A stretch of 64,000 nucleotides of DNA, taken from the NCBI RefSeq assembly GCF_039544005.1, contig NZ_BAABKV010000001.1, positions 6,448,001 to 6,512,000 of the forward strand. Direction: 5' to 3'. Of this stretch, positions 52,332-60,812 are shown piece after piece. This DNA is from Kitasatospora paranensis (lineage in GTDB: Bacteria > Actinomycetota > Actinomycetes > Streptomycetales > Streptomycetaceae). The notes under the pieces were generated by a model, which was given only the letters and a program-made list of their open reading frames with translations, was not told the origin of the DNA and did no database searches. A program made the translations under genes and the position numbers. Within the stretch, counting starts at the first letter, position 1, and each line of letters starts with the position of its first letter.

Positions 52332-54479
52332 ATGACGACGCGCATGACCGAACGCCAGGCAGCCCGCAGCTCCGCCGTCGCGGCGGCGGAGGTCCGCCCC
52401 GGCCGCCCCCAGCCGCTGGGCGCCACCCTCGACCGGGAGGGTGTCAACTTCTCGCTGTTCTCCGAGCACGCCACCCGGGTCCAGCTGCTGCTGTTCGACC
52501 ACTACGAGGACCTGGCGCCGAGCCGGGTCGTGTCGCTCGACCCGGAGCGCCACCGCAGCTACCACTTCTGGCACTGCCACCTCACCGGCCTGACCGCCGG
52601 CCAGGTGTACGCCTACCGGGTCGACGGCCCGCGCCGCACCCGGGAGTCGGGCACCTTCTTCAACCCCCGCAAGGTGCTCCTCGACCCGTACGCCCGGGCC
52701 AACGTCAACTCGCTCTGGGACCGCGCCCGGGCGCTGGGGCCGGAGGACAACTGCGCCTGGTCGATGCGCAGCATGGTGGTGGACCTGGAGGGCTACGACT
52801 GGGAGGGCGACGAGCCGCTGCGCACGCCGCTCGCCGACACCGTCCTCTACGAGGTGCACGTCGGGGGCCTCACCGCCTCGCCGACCTCCGGCGTGCGGCA
52901 CCCCGGGACGTTCAGCGGGGTGGTCGAGAAGATCCCGTACCTGAAGGAGCTCGGCATCACCGCGGTCGAGCTGCTGCCGGTGTTCGACTTCGACGACCGG
53001 CAGGTGCTCCGGGTCGGTCCGGACGGCACCCCGCTGCACAACTACTGGGGCTACGACCCGTTCGGCTTCTTCGCCCCGCACACCGGGTACTGCTCGGACC
53101 CGTGCGAGTGCACCCACATCACCGAGTTCCGCGACATGGTGAAGGCACTCCACCGGGCCGGCATCGAGGTCATCCTGGACGTGGTCTTCAACCACACGTC
53201 GGAGGGCAACGAGCACGGCCCCACGATCAGCTTCCGGGGGCAGGCCAACGAGGTCTACTACCACCTCTGGCCGCAGGACCGGCGCCACTACATGGACTTC
53301 ACCGGCTGCGGCAACGCGGTCAACGCCAACCATCCGGCGGTGGCGAAGTTCATCATCGAGTGCCTGGAGTACTGGGTCACCGAGCACCACGTGGACGGCT
53401 TCCGGTTCGACCTCGCCTCCGAGCTCTCGCGCGGTGCCGAGGGGTACGAGATGGACGTGCCGCCGGTGCTCTGGGGCATCGAGCTGTCCGGCATCCTCTC
53501 CGAGTCGAAGATCATCGCGGAGCCGTGGGACGGCGGCGGCCTGTACCAGGTCGGCCGGTTCCCCGGGAAGCGCTGGTCGCAGTGGAACGGCCCGTACCGG
53601 GACGACGTGCGGCAGTTCGTCCGCGGCGACGCGGGCCTGGTCGGCACCGTCGCCGACCGGCTCGGGGGCTCCCGCGACCTCTTCGGCAAGGACGGCGAAC
53701 TCCCCACCAACAGCGTCAACTTCATCACCTGCCACGACGGTTTCACGCTCAACGACCTGGTGAGCTACGACGAGAAGCACAACTGGGCGAACGGGGAGGC
53801 CGGCGCCGACGGCGCGGGCGAGAACTTCAGCTGGAACTGCGGCGTCGAGGGGCCCAGCGACGCCGAGGACGTCGAGAAGCTGCGGGTGCGGCAGATCAAG
53901 AACCACGCGGCGCTGCTGCTGCTCAGCCGGGGCGTGCCGATGATCCTGGCCGGCGACGAGTTCCGCAACAGCCAGGGCGGCAACAACAACGCCTACTGCC
54001 AGCAGAACGAGGTCTCCTGGCTGGACTGGGAGCAGGCCGAGAAGGAGACCGAGGTCCGCGCCTTCTTCCAGGGGATGATCGCGCTGCGCAAGCGCCACCG
54101 CGCCCTGCGGGAGGCCCGGTTCTTCTCCGGCCGGACGAACGAGCGCGGACTGCCCGACGTCACCTGGCACGGCACCGTGCTGGAGCAGCCCGGCTGGGAC
54201 GACCCGCACGCCCGGGTGCTCGCCCTCACCCTCGCCGGCTTCGACGGCGACCCCGACCTGCACGTCATTCTCAACATGTTCCACCTGGGCCTGGACTTCG
54301 AACTGCCGGCCGTCGACGGGCACCGCTGGACCCGTCTGGTGGACACCGCGGCCGCGGCCGGCGAGGACGTCCTCGCCCCGGAGGCCGGCGTCCCCGTGCC
54401 CGGCCCGACCCACCACGCCCAGGGCCGCAGCGTCGTCGTCCTGGCGGCGCTGCCCGACTCGGGAGGAACCCACCGATGA
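52332..54479 (+). CDS. glgX: GlgX-type glycogen debranching enzyme (isoamylase family)
   Basis: A 715-residue GH13 enzyme hydrolysing alpha-1,6 branches of glycogen or maltodextrin. N-terminal CBM48 (QPLGATLDREGVNFSLFSEHA), then catalytic (beta/alpha)8 barrel: VILDVVFNHTSEG, nucleophile Asp in VDGFRFDLAS (about residue 360), acid Glu in KIIAEPWDGGG (about 396), and NFITCHDGFTLNDL (third Asp). Full length for GlgX. ATG at 52332; a second ATG four codons on is possible. Overlaps the next gene by 4 nt, so its product acts together with the epimerase-STAS protein. Confidence 0.93.
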   Translation: MTTRMTERQAARSSAVAAAEVRPGRPQPLGATLDREGVNFSLFSEHATRVQLLLFDHYEDLAPSRVVSLDPERHRSYHFWHCHLTGLTAGQVYAYRVDGPRRTRESGTFFNPRKVLLDPYARANVNSLWDRARALGPEDNCAWSMRSMVVDLEGYDWEGDEPLRTPLADTVLYEVHVGGLTASPTSGVRHPGTFSGVVEKIPYLKELGITAVELLPVFDFDDRQVLRVGPDGTPLHNYWGYDPFGFFAPHTGYCSDPCECTHITEFRDMVKALHRAGIEVILDVVFNHTSEGNEHGPTISFRGQANEVYYHLWPQDRRHYMDFTGCGNAVNANHPAVAKFIIECLEYWVTEHHVDGFRFDLASELSRGAEGYEMDVPPVLWGIELSGILSESKIIAEPWDGGGLYQVGRFPGKRWSQWNGPYRDDVRQFVRGDAGLVGTVADRLGGSRDLFGKDGELPTNSVNFITCHDGFTLNDLVSYDEKHNWANGEAGADGAGENFSWNCGVEGPSDAEDVEKLRVRQIKNHAALLLLSRGVPMILAGDEFRNSQGGNNNAYCQQNEVSWLDWEQAEKETEVRAFFQGMIALRKRHRALREARFFSGRTNERGLPDVTWHGTVLEQPGWDDPHARVLALTLAGFDGDPDLHVILNMFHLGLDFELPAVDGHRWTRLVDTAAAAGEDVLAPEAGVPVPGPTHHAQGRSVVVLAALPDSGGTHR

Positions 54480-56650
54480 CCACACCCCAGACCCGGCGCA
54501 CCTACTCCGACAGCATCGCCGGGTACGTCACCGCCTACGAGCCCGGGCACGACCGGTTCGGCCTGCGGACCTCGGACGGCCGGGAGTTCACCATCCACCT
54601 GAACGGCCTGCTCGGCTCCGAGATCGTCCGCAACCTCGGCGACGAGCCGCGCGACACCGGCGACGCCACCCGCGACATGCTCGCCGAGGGCCGCTACGTC
54701 TTCGTCTACGGGCTCTTCTACCAGTGGGACGGCGGCGAGCGGATCGAGGCCCGCCAGATCGTCTTCCCGGAGACCAGCCGCGGCAGCTACGTGTTCGAGG
54801 ACCCGGCCTGGTGGGTCCAGCAGGCCGGCGAGATCGCCGACTTCTACCTGCGCGGGCACTTCCCGCAGGGACCCGGCCCGGACGGCCGCTACGACTGGCG
54901 CGACTTCCGGACGAAGCTGACGCTCGGCGGCACCCACCTGCCGGACTTCGCGGGTGACGACGTCCGTCAGGAGACCGACACCATCTCCCGGATGGTCTAC
55001 GGGCTGGCCACCGCATTCCTGCTGACCGGCGAGGAGCGCTTCCTGGCCGCCGCCGAGTCCGGCACCGAGTACCTGCGCGAGCACATGCAGGTCGCCGACG
55101 ACGAGGAGGGCGTCGTGTACTGGTACCACGGCGTCGACATCGGCGAGAACGGCCAGCGCAAGGTCTTCGCCTCCGAGTTCGGCGACGACTTCGACGCCGT
55201 CCCGATGTACGAGCAGATCTACGCCCTGGCCGGCCCCACCCAGACCTACCGGATCACCGGCGACCCGCGGATCCTCTCCGACATCGACCGGACGGTCGAG
55301 CTGTTCCAGCGCCACTTCCGCGACGAGGTCCGCGGCGGCTTCTTCTCCCACCTCGACCCGATCACCATGGACCCCCGGGCCGACTCGCTGGGCCGCAACC
55401 GCTCCCGGAAGAACTGGAACTCCGTCGGCGACCACGCACCGGCCTACCTGATCAACGCCTACCTCGCCACCGGCCGCGAGGACTTCGCGGACCTCCTGGA
55501 GGAGACCGCCGACACCATCGTGGCGCGCTTCCCGGACGAGCCGAACAGCCCGTTCGTGCAGGAGCGCTTCCACGAGGACTGGAGCCCCGACCGCACCTGG
55601 GGCTGGCAGCAGGACCGCGCCGTCGTCGGCCACAACCTCAAGATCGCCTGGAACCTGACCCGGATCCGCGCCCTGCGCGACAAGCCCGAGTACGCGGCCC
55701 TCGCCGAGCGGATCGCCGAGATCATGCCGGCCGTCGGCAGCGACCAGCAGCGCGGCGGCTGGTACGACGTGGTCGAGCGCGTCGCCGACCCGGACACCGG
55801 CCTGCACCACCTGGTCTGGCACGACCGCAAGGCCTGGTGGCAGCAGGAGCAGGCGATCCTGGCGTACCTGATCCTGGCCGGCGTCACCGGTGACCCGGAG
55901 CACCGCCGGCTGGCCCGTGAGGCCGCCGCCTTCCACAACGCCTTCTTCCTCGACTACGACGACGGCGGCGTCTACTTCAACGTGCTGGCCAACGGCATTC
56001 CGTACCTGGTCGGCACCGAGCGGCTCAAGGGCAGCCACTCGATGGCGGGCTACCACTCGCTGGAGCTCTGCTACCTGGCGGCCACCTACACCGGGCTGCT
56101 GGTCGGCTCCGCCCCGCTCACGCTGCACTTCCGCCCGCAGCCCGGGGCCTTCCCCGACCACGTGCTGCGCGTCGCGCCCGACCTGCTGCCGTACGGCACC
56201 GTCCAGTTGTCCCGGGTGTGGATCGACGACGAGCGCCACGAGGACTTCGACGCCAAGCAGCTCACCGTCCGGCTGCCCGTCAGCAGCAGGCCGCTGCGGG
56301 TGCGGGTGGAGATCGAGCCGGTCGACATGCGGCTGCGGGTCTCCAGCGACTTCGACGGCCGCACCGCGCACATCCACTGCGAGGGCGTGATCGACCGTGA
56401 GGAGCTCGACAAGTTCCGCCGCTGCCTGACCGAGGCGCTGTCGGTGGAGCCCCGGCGGGTGGAGTTCCACCTCTGCCAGGTCACCGAGCTCGCCAGGCCG
56501 GCCATCAACGAACTCCTCTTCCAGCGCACCAAGATCGGCCTCGACGTCGACTTCGTGATCGTCGGCTGCACCCTGCCGGAGGTCACCCGGGCGCTGCTGG
56601 CCACCGACGCGTTCCTGATCGACGAGGACAGCCGCTGCAGCACGGACTGA
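54476..56650 (+). CDS. Epimerase-barrel (AGE-like) protein fused to a C-terminal STAS domain
   Basis: A 724-residue protein with three parts. Residues about 10-95: a beta-rich module (GYVTAYEPGHDRFGLRTSDG, YVFVYGLFYQWDGGERIEAR) of OB-like appearance. About 100-560: (alpha/alpha)6 barrel of N-acylglucosamine/cellobiose 2-epimerases (QETDTISRMVYGLATAFLLT, YWYHGVDIGENGQRKVFASE, TWGWQQDRAVVGHNLKIAWN, WWQQEQAILAYLILAGVTG). About 620-720: STAS fold (AHIHCEGVIDREELDKFRRC, VDFVIVGCTLPEVTRALLAT). The phosphorylatable D-S-x-G of anti-anti-sigma factors is replaced (VTELARPAINEL). ATG overlaps glgX; GGGAGG upstream. The fusion suggests a sugar enzyme recruited or switched by a partner protein. Confidence 0.85.
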   Translation: MTTPQTRRTYSDSIAGYVTAYEPGHDRFGLRTSDGREFTIHLNGLLGSEIVRNLGDEPRDTGDATRDMLAEGRYVFVYGLFYQWDGGERIEARQIVFPETSRGSYVFEDPAWWVQQAGEIADFYLRGHFPQGPGPDGRYDWRDFRTKLTLGGTHLPDFAGDDVRQETDTISRMVYGLATAFLLTGEERFLAAAESGTEYLREHMQVADDEEGVVYWYHGVDIGENGQRKVFASEFGDDFDAVPMYEQIYALAGPTQTYRITGDPRILSDIDRTVELFQRHFRDEVRGGFFSHLDPITMDPRADSLGRNRSRKNWNSVGDHAPAYLINAYLATGREDFADLLEETADTIVARFPDEPNSPFVQERFHEDWSPDRTWGWQQDRAVVGHNLKIAWNLTRIRALRDKPEYAALAERIAEIMPAVGSDQQRGGWYDVVERVADPDTGLHHLVWHDRKAWWQQEQAILAYLILAGVTGDPEHRRLAREAAAFHNAFFLDYDDGGVYFNVLANGIPYLVGTERLKGSHSMAGYHSLELCYLAATYTGLLVGSAPLTLHFRPQPGAFPDHVLRVAPDLLPYGTVQLSRVWIDDERHEDFDAKQLTVRLPVSSRPLRVRVEIEPVDMRLRVSSDFDGRTAHIHCEGVIDREELDKFRRCLTEALSVEPRRVEFHLCQVTELARPAINELLFQRTKIGLDVDFVIVGCTLPEVTRALLATDAFLIDEDSRCSTD

Positions 56651-56739
56651 CCGCCGTGACCCTGCCCCCGCCGGCCACCGCCCGGCGGGGGCAGGGGCCG
56701 CCCACCGCCATCGTGCCCGCACTCACCCAAGGACCGACC

Positions 56740-57972
56740 GTGCCCATGATCTCGAACCTCCGTTCACCGCGTGCGGCCCTGCGGCAGGACGGCCTCTCCG
56801 CGTACTGCCAGGACCTCTTCGCCGACTTCGCCCGCTCCGACCAGCGCCGCTGGGGCGAGGTGTACCTGCGGGGGCTGCTCCAGACACCGGGGCGCAAGAC
56901 ACCCGCCGCGATCTCCGAACAGGTGCTGGGCCGCCGGACGGTCCAACCGATCCAGCAGTTCGTCAACCAGAGCACCTGGGAGGCGGGCGACGTCCGCCGC
57001 CGGCTGGCCGAACTCGTGGGCGCCGCGGCCCCGCCGCAGGCCTGGTCCGTCCAGGACGTGGTGTTCCCCAAGAACGGCACCCGCTCGGCGGGTGTGGCCC
57101 GGCAGTTCGTGCCCCGCCAGGGCCGGATGATGAACTGCCAGCTCGCGGTCGCCACCTCGCTGGTGTCGCAGCACGGGAGCCAGCCGGTCAACTGGCAGCT
57201 GGTGCTGCCGCGGCACTGGGACGCCGACGAGGAGCTGCGCAGCCAGGCGCACGTGCCGGACGGCGTCCGGTGCCTGCCCCGGCACCGCCTGGTGCTCGAC
57301 TCGCTCGACGAGATGCTGGGGGAGTGGGACGTCCCGCTCGCGCCGGTGCTCGCGGACTGGAGCCACGAGACGGAGGTCGAGCCGCTGCTGGTGGGCCTGG
57401 AGGAGCGCGGCCTCGGGTACCTGGTGCAGACCGGCGCCGCGACCGTGCTGCAGGCCGGCGCCGGCGGCGCCCACCGCGCCGTCCCGCTCGCCCACCGGGT
57501 GCACCGGGCGCCGGCCGCGGTCCGCCGCCGCGCGGCCGAACTCGCCGACGAGCTGGGGCCGCAGGGCGAGCGCGCGGTGCTGGCCTGGCGGGACGCCCCG
57601 GACGCCCGGGCCCGCCACTCGCAGTTCGTGGTGGCGCCGCTCACCGCCGGGCGGCGCGGCGCGGGCGGGCCGGCCGCGGCCCGGCACCTGGTGGTGGAGT
57701 GGCCGTTCGGACGCTCCCAGCCGCGCACCTACTGGGTGACCAACCTGCCGGTGCAGCGGCTGCCCGAGCTGGTGGCCCTCGCCGAGCTGCGCGGCCGGGC
57801 CGCCGCCGACTTCGAGCGGCTGCACCGCGACTACGGCCTCGGCGACTTCGAGGGCCGCTCCTTCCGCGGCTGGCACCACCACGTGACGCTGGCCTCCGCG
57901 GCCCTCGGCTACGACCTGCTGCACGGCCTGGCCCGGGAGCGCGGCGAGGACGGCAGCTCGGCCACCGGCTGA
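56740..57972 (+). CDS. IS701-like transposase-derived protein, probably domesticated
   Basis: A 410-residue DDE-type protein: RRWGEVYLRGLLQTPGRKTP, QPIQQFVNQSTWEAGDVRRR, VFPKNGTRSAGVARQFVPRQ, VNWQLVLPRHWDAD, VLADWSHETEVEPLLVGLEE and FEGRSFRGWHHHVTLASAAL match the IS701 family. The first catalytic Asp expected just before V-x-F-P-K is Gln here (SVQDVVFPKNG), while the second Asp and the final Glu look kept. No terminal inverted repeats or target duplications were seen, the gene follows the operon by 89 nt, and a terminator closes it. I infer a host-adapted protein. GTG at 56740 has AAGGA 6 nt upstream; ATG at 56746 is possible. Confidence 0.75.
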   Translation: MPMISNLRSPRAALRQDGLSAYCQDLFADFARSDQRRWGEVYLRGLLQTPGRKTPAAISEQVLGRRTVQPIQQFVNQSTWEAGDVRRRLAELVGAAAPPQAWSVQDVVFPKNGTRSAGVARQFVPRQGRMMNCQLAVATSLVSQHGSQPVNWQLVLPRHWDADEELRSQAHVPDGVRCLPRHRLVLDSLDEMLGEWDVPLAPVLADWSHETEVEPLLVGLEERGLGYLVQTGAATVLQAGAGGAHRAVPLAHRVHRAPAAVRRRAAELADELGPQGERAVLAWRDAPDARARHSQFVVAPLTAGRRGAGGPAAARHLVVEWPFGRSQPRTYWVTNLPVQRLPELVALAELRGRAAADFERLHRDYGLGDFEGRSFRGWHHHVTLASAALGYDLLHGLARERGEDGSSATG

Positions 57973-57974
57973 GC

Positions 57975-58026
57975 CGGCGACGCGGTGGGGGCGGGCCCGG
58001 CCGGGCCCGCCCCCACCGCGTCGCCG
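57975..58026. terminator. 52-bp perfect palindrome, bidirectional terminator
   Basis: Arms 57975-58000 and 58001-58026 are exactly complementary with no spacer, between convergent stop codons at 57972 and 58032. Confidence 0.8.
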
Positions 58027-58031
58027 CACGG

Positions 58032-58859
58032 TCAGGCGGCGTACGGGAACGGCACCCCGGTCAGCTCCTCGCTGATCGACCGCAGCCGGGCCCGGGCCGC
58101 GCTGTCGTACGCCTGACTGCTGGCCCGGGCCTCCGTCGAGCGGTCGAAGTACCGGCCGGTGACCCCGTCCAGCGACGGGTCGGTCACCAGCCGCAGCGTG
58201 TGCCGCACGCCGTCCGCGACGGTGCTCTGCGGCGTGAAGAGGCCCACCACCATCTTGGTCGGCATGTAGGACGCCGGGTGCAGGGCGTTCACCGTGACCC
58301 CGGTGCCCTCCAGCGCCGCCGCGAGGTCGACGGTCAGCATCACCTGGGCGAGCTTGGCCTGGCAGTAGGCCTGGACGCCGTCCCAGCGGCGGCGCAGCAT
58401 CACGTCGTCGAAGTTGACCGGCGCCTGGCCGGCCGAGCTGACGTTGACGATCCGGGCCGGCGCCGAGCGGACGAGCAGCGGGGCCAGCCGCACCGCCAGC
58501 ACGTACGCGGCCAGGTAGTCCACCTGGAAGGTCAGCTCGTGGCCGTCCCAGCTCTCCTGGCGGTCCAGTTCGACGCCGATGCCGGCGTTGTTCACCAGCA
58601 CGTCCAGCCGGTCGAGGGCGCCGGCCTCGTCCGCCAGCCGGTGGATGTCGGAGAGCCGCGCGAAGTCCGCCAGCAGGTAGCTGATCCGGTCGTTCCCGGT
58701 CTTCGCGCGCAGCTCCTCGACCAGGGCCTCGCCCTTGTCCTTGCTGCGGCCGTGCAGCACCAGGGTGGCGCCCTGGGCCGCGAGTTGCGCGGCCATGGCC
58801 CGGCCGAGGCCGTCGGTCGCTCCGGTGATGAGGATGGTCTGTCGGTCGATGGGGGTCAC
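58032..58859 (-). CDS. Short-chain dehydrogenase/reductase (retinol dehydrogenase-like)
   Basis: A 275-residue classical-fold SDR: ILITGATDGLGRAMAAQLAAQGATLVLHGRS (NADP site with His-Gly-Arg after beta 2), LVNNAGIG, catalytic Ser in IVNVSSAGQ and the Y-x-x-x-K as YCQAKLAQ (Tyr in VQAYCQAK). It resembles RDH/WWOX-type SDRs that act on lipophilic alcohols or ketones. GTG at 58859 has GGAGG 7 nt upstream. Last gene of the minus-strand cluster, ending at the palindrome 57975-58026. Confidence 0.9.
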   Translation of the reverse strand: MTPIDRQTILITGATDGLGRAMAAQLAAQGATLVLHGRSKDKGEALVEELRAKTGNDRISYLLADFARLSDIHRLADEAGALDRLDVLVNNAGIGVELDRQESWDGHELTFQVDYLAAYVLAVRLAPLLVRSAPARIVNVSSAGQAPVNFDDVMLRRRWDGVQAYCQAKLAQVMLTVDLAAALEGTGVTVNALHPASYMPTKMVVGLFTPQSTVADGVRHTLRLVTDPSLDGVTGRYFDRSTEARASSQAYDSAARARLRSISEELTGVPFPYAA

Positions 58860-58953
58860 GATGGCGCCTCCGGGGATGGGCGCGGCCGGACGGGGCCGCA
58901 GGGAAGGGTGCTGCCCGGAAGCAGGTCGGGGCTTCCGGGCAGCGGGGGCGGGG

Positions 58954-59328
58954 TCAGACGATCGGGTGACCGCTCGCGGTGTTCTCCGGGACATCGGTCG
59001 TGACGTCCCAGTGCTCGGCGATCCGGCCGTCCTCGATCCGGAAGACGTCCACCACGGCCATGCCGCGGTCGCCGTCCTGCGCGGTGAAGTGGCTGTGGGT
59101 GAAGACCAGGTCGCCGTCGGCGGCGATCCGACGGATCTCGAACCGGCCCTCGGGGACCTGGGTCCTGAAGCCGGCGATGAAGGTGGTCAGCGGGGAGATC
59201 CCGTCGGGGAGGTTCGGGTTGTGCTGGACGAGTCCGGCGGCCAGGTACTGGTCGGCCTCGTCGACCTTGCCCTGGTTCCAGACGTTCTCCAGGTAGTCCG
59301 TCACCAGCTGCTTGTTCTCTGCGGACAT
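58954..59328 (-). CDS. SnoaL/NTF2-like protein
   Basis: A 124-residue NTF2-fold protein: KQLVTDYLENVWNQGKVDEADQYLAAGLVQHNP, FEIRRIAADGDLVFTHSHFT and VVDVFRIEDGRIAEHWDVT, the pattern of SnoaL-type cyclases and ketosteroid-isomerase-like enzymes. The HNP/EHWD residues could supply His/Asp acid-base chemistry. ATG at 59328, 19 nt after the MFS gene, so co-transcribed. First of three NTF2-like genes in this cluster. Confidence 0.88.
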   Translation of the reverse strand: MSAENKQLVTDYLENVWNQGKVDEADQYLAAGLVQHNPNLPDGISPLTTFIAGFRTQVPEGRFEIRRIAADGDLVFTHSHFTAQDGDRGMAVVDVFRIEDGRIAEHWDVTTDVPENTASGHPIV

Positions 59329-59347
59329 CGTTGACTCTTCCGTTTCG

Positions 59348-60553
59348 TCAGGAGTTGGACGGTGCGGGGACCGGACGCGCGGCGGGAGCCGGCTCCGGGG
59401 TCTTGGTGGCGCGCCCGGACAGCAGCTGGGTGCCGCCGGCCGCGAACAGGAGCAGCAGGGCCACGCCCGGCAGCCAGGTGGCGCCCACCGGCGCCAGGAA
59501 CGTCGAGCCGAGCAGGCTGCCCAGGCTCATGCCCAGGTAGAGCGCGGCCGCGTTGAGGGCCAGGATCAGCCCCGGGTGGGACGGCAGGATGGCGATCAGC
59601 CGGGCCTGCTGCGGCGCCTGGTACATCTGGCTGAAGAAGGCCCAGACCGCGAAGATCAGCAGACCGGCGACCGCCGCCCTCGGCGTGACGACCAGCGCCG
59701 CCAGCGCCACGCCGAGACCGGTCAGCGAGACGGTGATCGTCCGGGTGCCGCCGAGCCGCTCGCTGATCCGGGGAGCCAGCCCGTTGCCGAGCACGCCGAT
59801 GATGCCGAACGCCATCAGGGTGCCCGACACCATGCCCGCCGAGGCGCCGAACCGGGCGGCCAGGTAGGCACCCGCCACCGCGTACACGGTGAACTGGGCA
59901 GCCATGAACAGCAGGGTGGTCGCCACCGTCGGCAGCGCGCCCGGGGTCCGCAGCGCGGCCCGGTACGCCTGGGCGGTGGGCGGTTCGCCGGCCGGGATGT
60001 CCGGCACCAGCACCGCGACCAGCACCAGGGCGACCGCGGACAGCACGGCGACGCCCAGCAGGGCGGGCCGCCAGCTGAGCGTGGAGCCCAGGAACGACGC
60101 CAGCGGGACGCCGAGCACCGACGCGGCGGTCATGCCGCCGAACACGGTGGCCAGGGCGCGGTGCCGTCGCTCCGGCGCGACGATCGCCGCACCGGCGGCC
60201 GAGGAGGCGGGTCCGAAGACCGCGGCGCCGAGGGCGCCGAGCACCCGGGTCGCCACCATGGTGCCGTAGCCCTGGGCGAGGGCGCTGAGCGCACCGCCGA
60301 CGGTCAGCAGGGCGAGTCCCAGCAGCAGGACCTTCTTGCGGTCCATGGTGCGCAGCAGCGCCGGCGCGGTGGGCGCGGCCACCGCGAAGGTGAGCGCGAA
60401 CACGGTGACCAGCAGGCCGACGCTGGCCGGGGCGACGTGCAGGCTCTTGCCGATCGGCGCGTTGAGGCCGACGACGGCGAGCGAGGTGGTGCCCAGGCTG
60501 AAGTAGCCGAGGGCGAGGGCGGACAGGGCGGGGGTGGGGTTTCGAGGATTCAC
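59348..60553 (-). CDS. MFS transporter, DHA1 family
   Basis: A 401-residue 12-helix exporter. Motif A-like loop LLRTMDRKKVLLLGLALL, motif C-like GALGAAVFGPASSAAG, and PERRHRALATVFGGMTAASVLGVPLASFLG, the AraJ/YdhP-type signature. It probably exports a small molecule, perhaps the product of this cluster. GTG at 60553 has GAGG upstream. A 259-nt gap separates it from ltrA, long enough for its own promoter. Confidence 0.9.
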   Translation of the reverse strand: MNPRNPTPALSALALGYFSLGTTSLAVVGLNAPIGKSLHVAPASVGLLVTVFALTFAVAAPTAPALLRTMDRKKVLLLGLALLTVGGALSALAQGYGTMVATRVLGALGAAVFGPASSAAGAAIVAPERRHRALATVFGGMTAASVLGVPLASFLGSTLSWRPALLGVAVLSAVALVLVAVLVPDIPAGEPPTAQAYRAALRTPGALPTVATTLLFMAAQFTVYAVAGAYLAARFGASAGMVSGTLMAFGIIGVLGNGLAPRISERLGGTRTITVSLTGLGVALAALVVTPRAAVAGLLIFAVWAFFSQMYQAPQQARLIAILPSHPGLILALNAAALYLGMSLGSLLGSTFLAPVGATWLPGVALLLLFAAGGTQLLSGRATKTPEPAPAARPVPAPSNS

Positions 60554-60812
60554 GGGACCTCGTTTCGCAGGGGTTTCGGTGCACGTCGAGCGGACGGGGT
60601 GATCGGCAGCTGCCGGATGTGCCCGGGGTCGTGGCCACCCTTGTCCCGATCCGCCGCCGCGCCGGTCGGGCGGTGGGCCGCGGACCGGTCGTCGGGGGCT
60701 CTTCTTCCACCGGAAACGCTAACGAGTCGGCGGGTGCCGGTTCCCGTGCCGGCCGCTCGGTCGCACACTGTGGGAGCTGTTGCCTGACATTGCGTCAACT
60801 TCGTTGTTCTCT
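60554..60812 (-). other. Intergenic gap, possible second promoter of the cluster
   Basis: No gene. TGACATTGCGTCA (60785-60797) is a short dyad next to a minus-strand TTGACG that could be a -35 for the MFS-SnoaL-SDR genes. Confidence 0.3.

Noticed and set aside
52100..56650. A 1516-codon frame covering glgX and the epimerase-STAS gene
   Set aside because: The part before 54476 is a shadow of glgX in another frame; the real start is the ATG at 54476 with GGGAGG and a 4-nt overlap with glgX.
53993..56722. Long minus-strand frame of 909 codons opposite the epimerase-STAS gene
   Set aside because: Valine/glycine-rich mirror of high-GC coding; no start with ribosome-binding site and no motif.
56740..57972. 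Active insertion sequence
   Set aside because: No terminal inverted repeats or target duplication could be seen at either side, and the first catalytic Asp is replaced.
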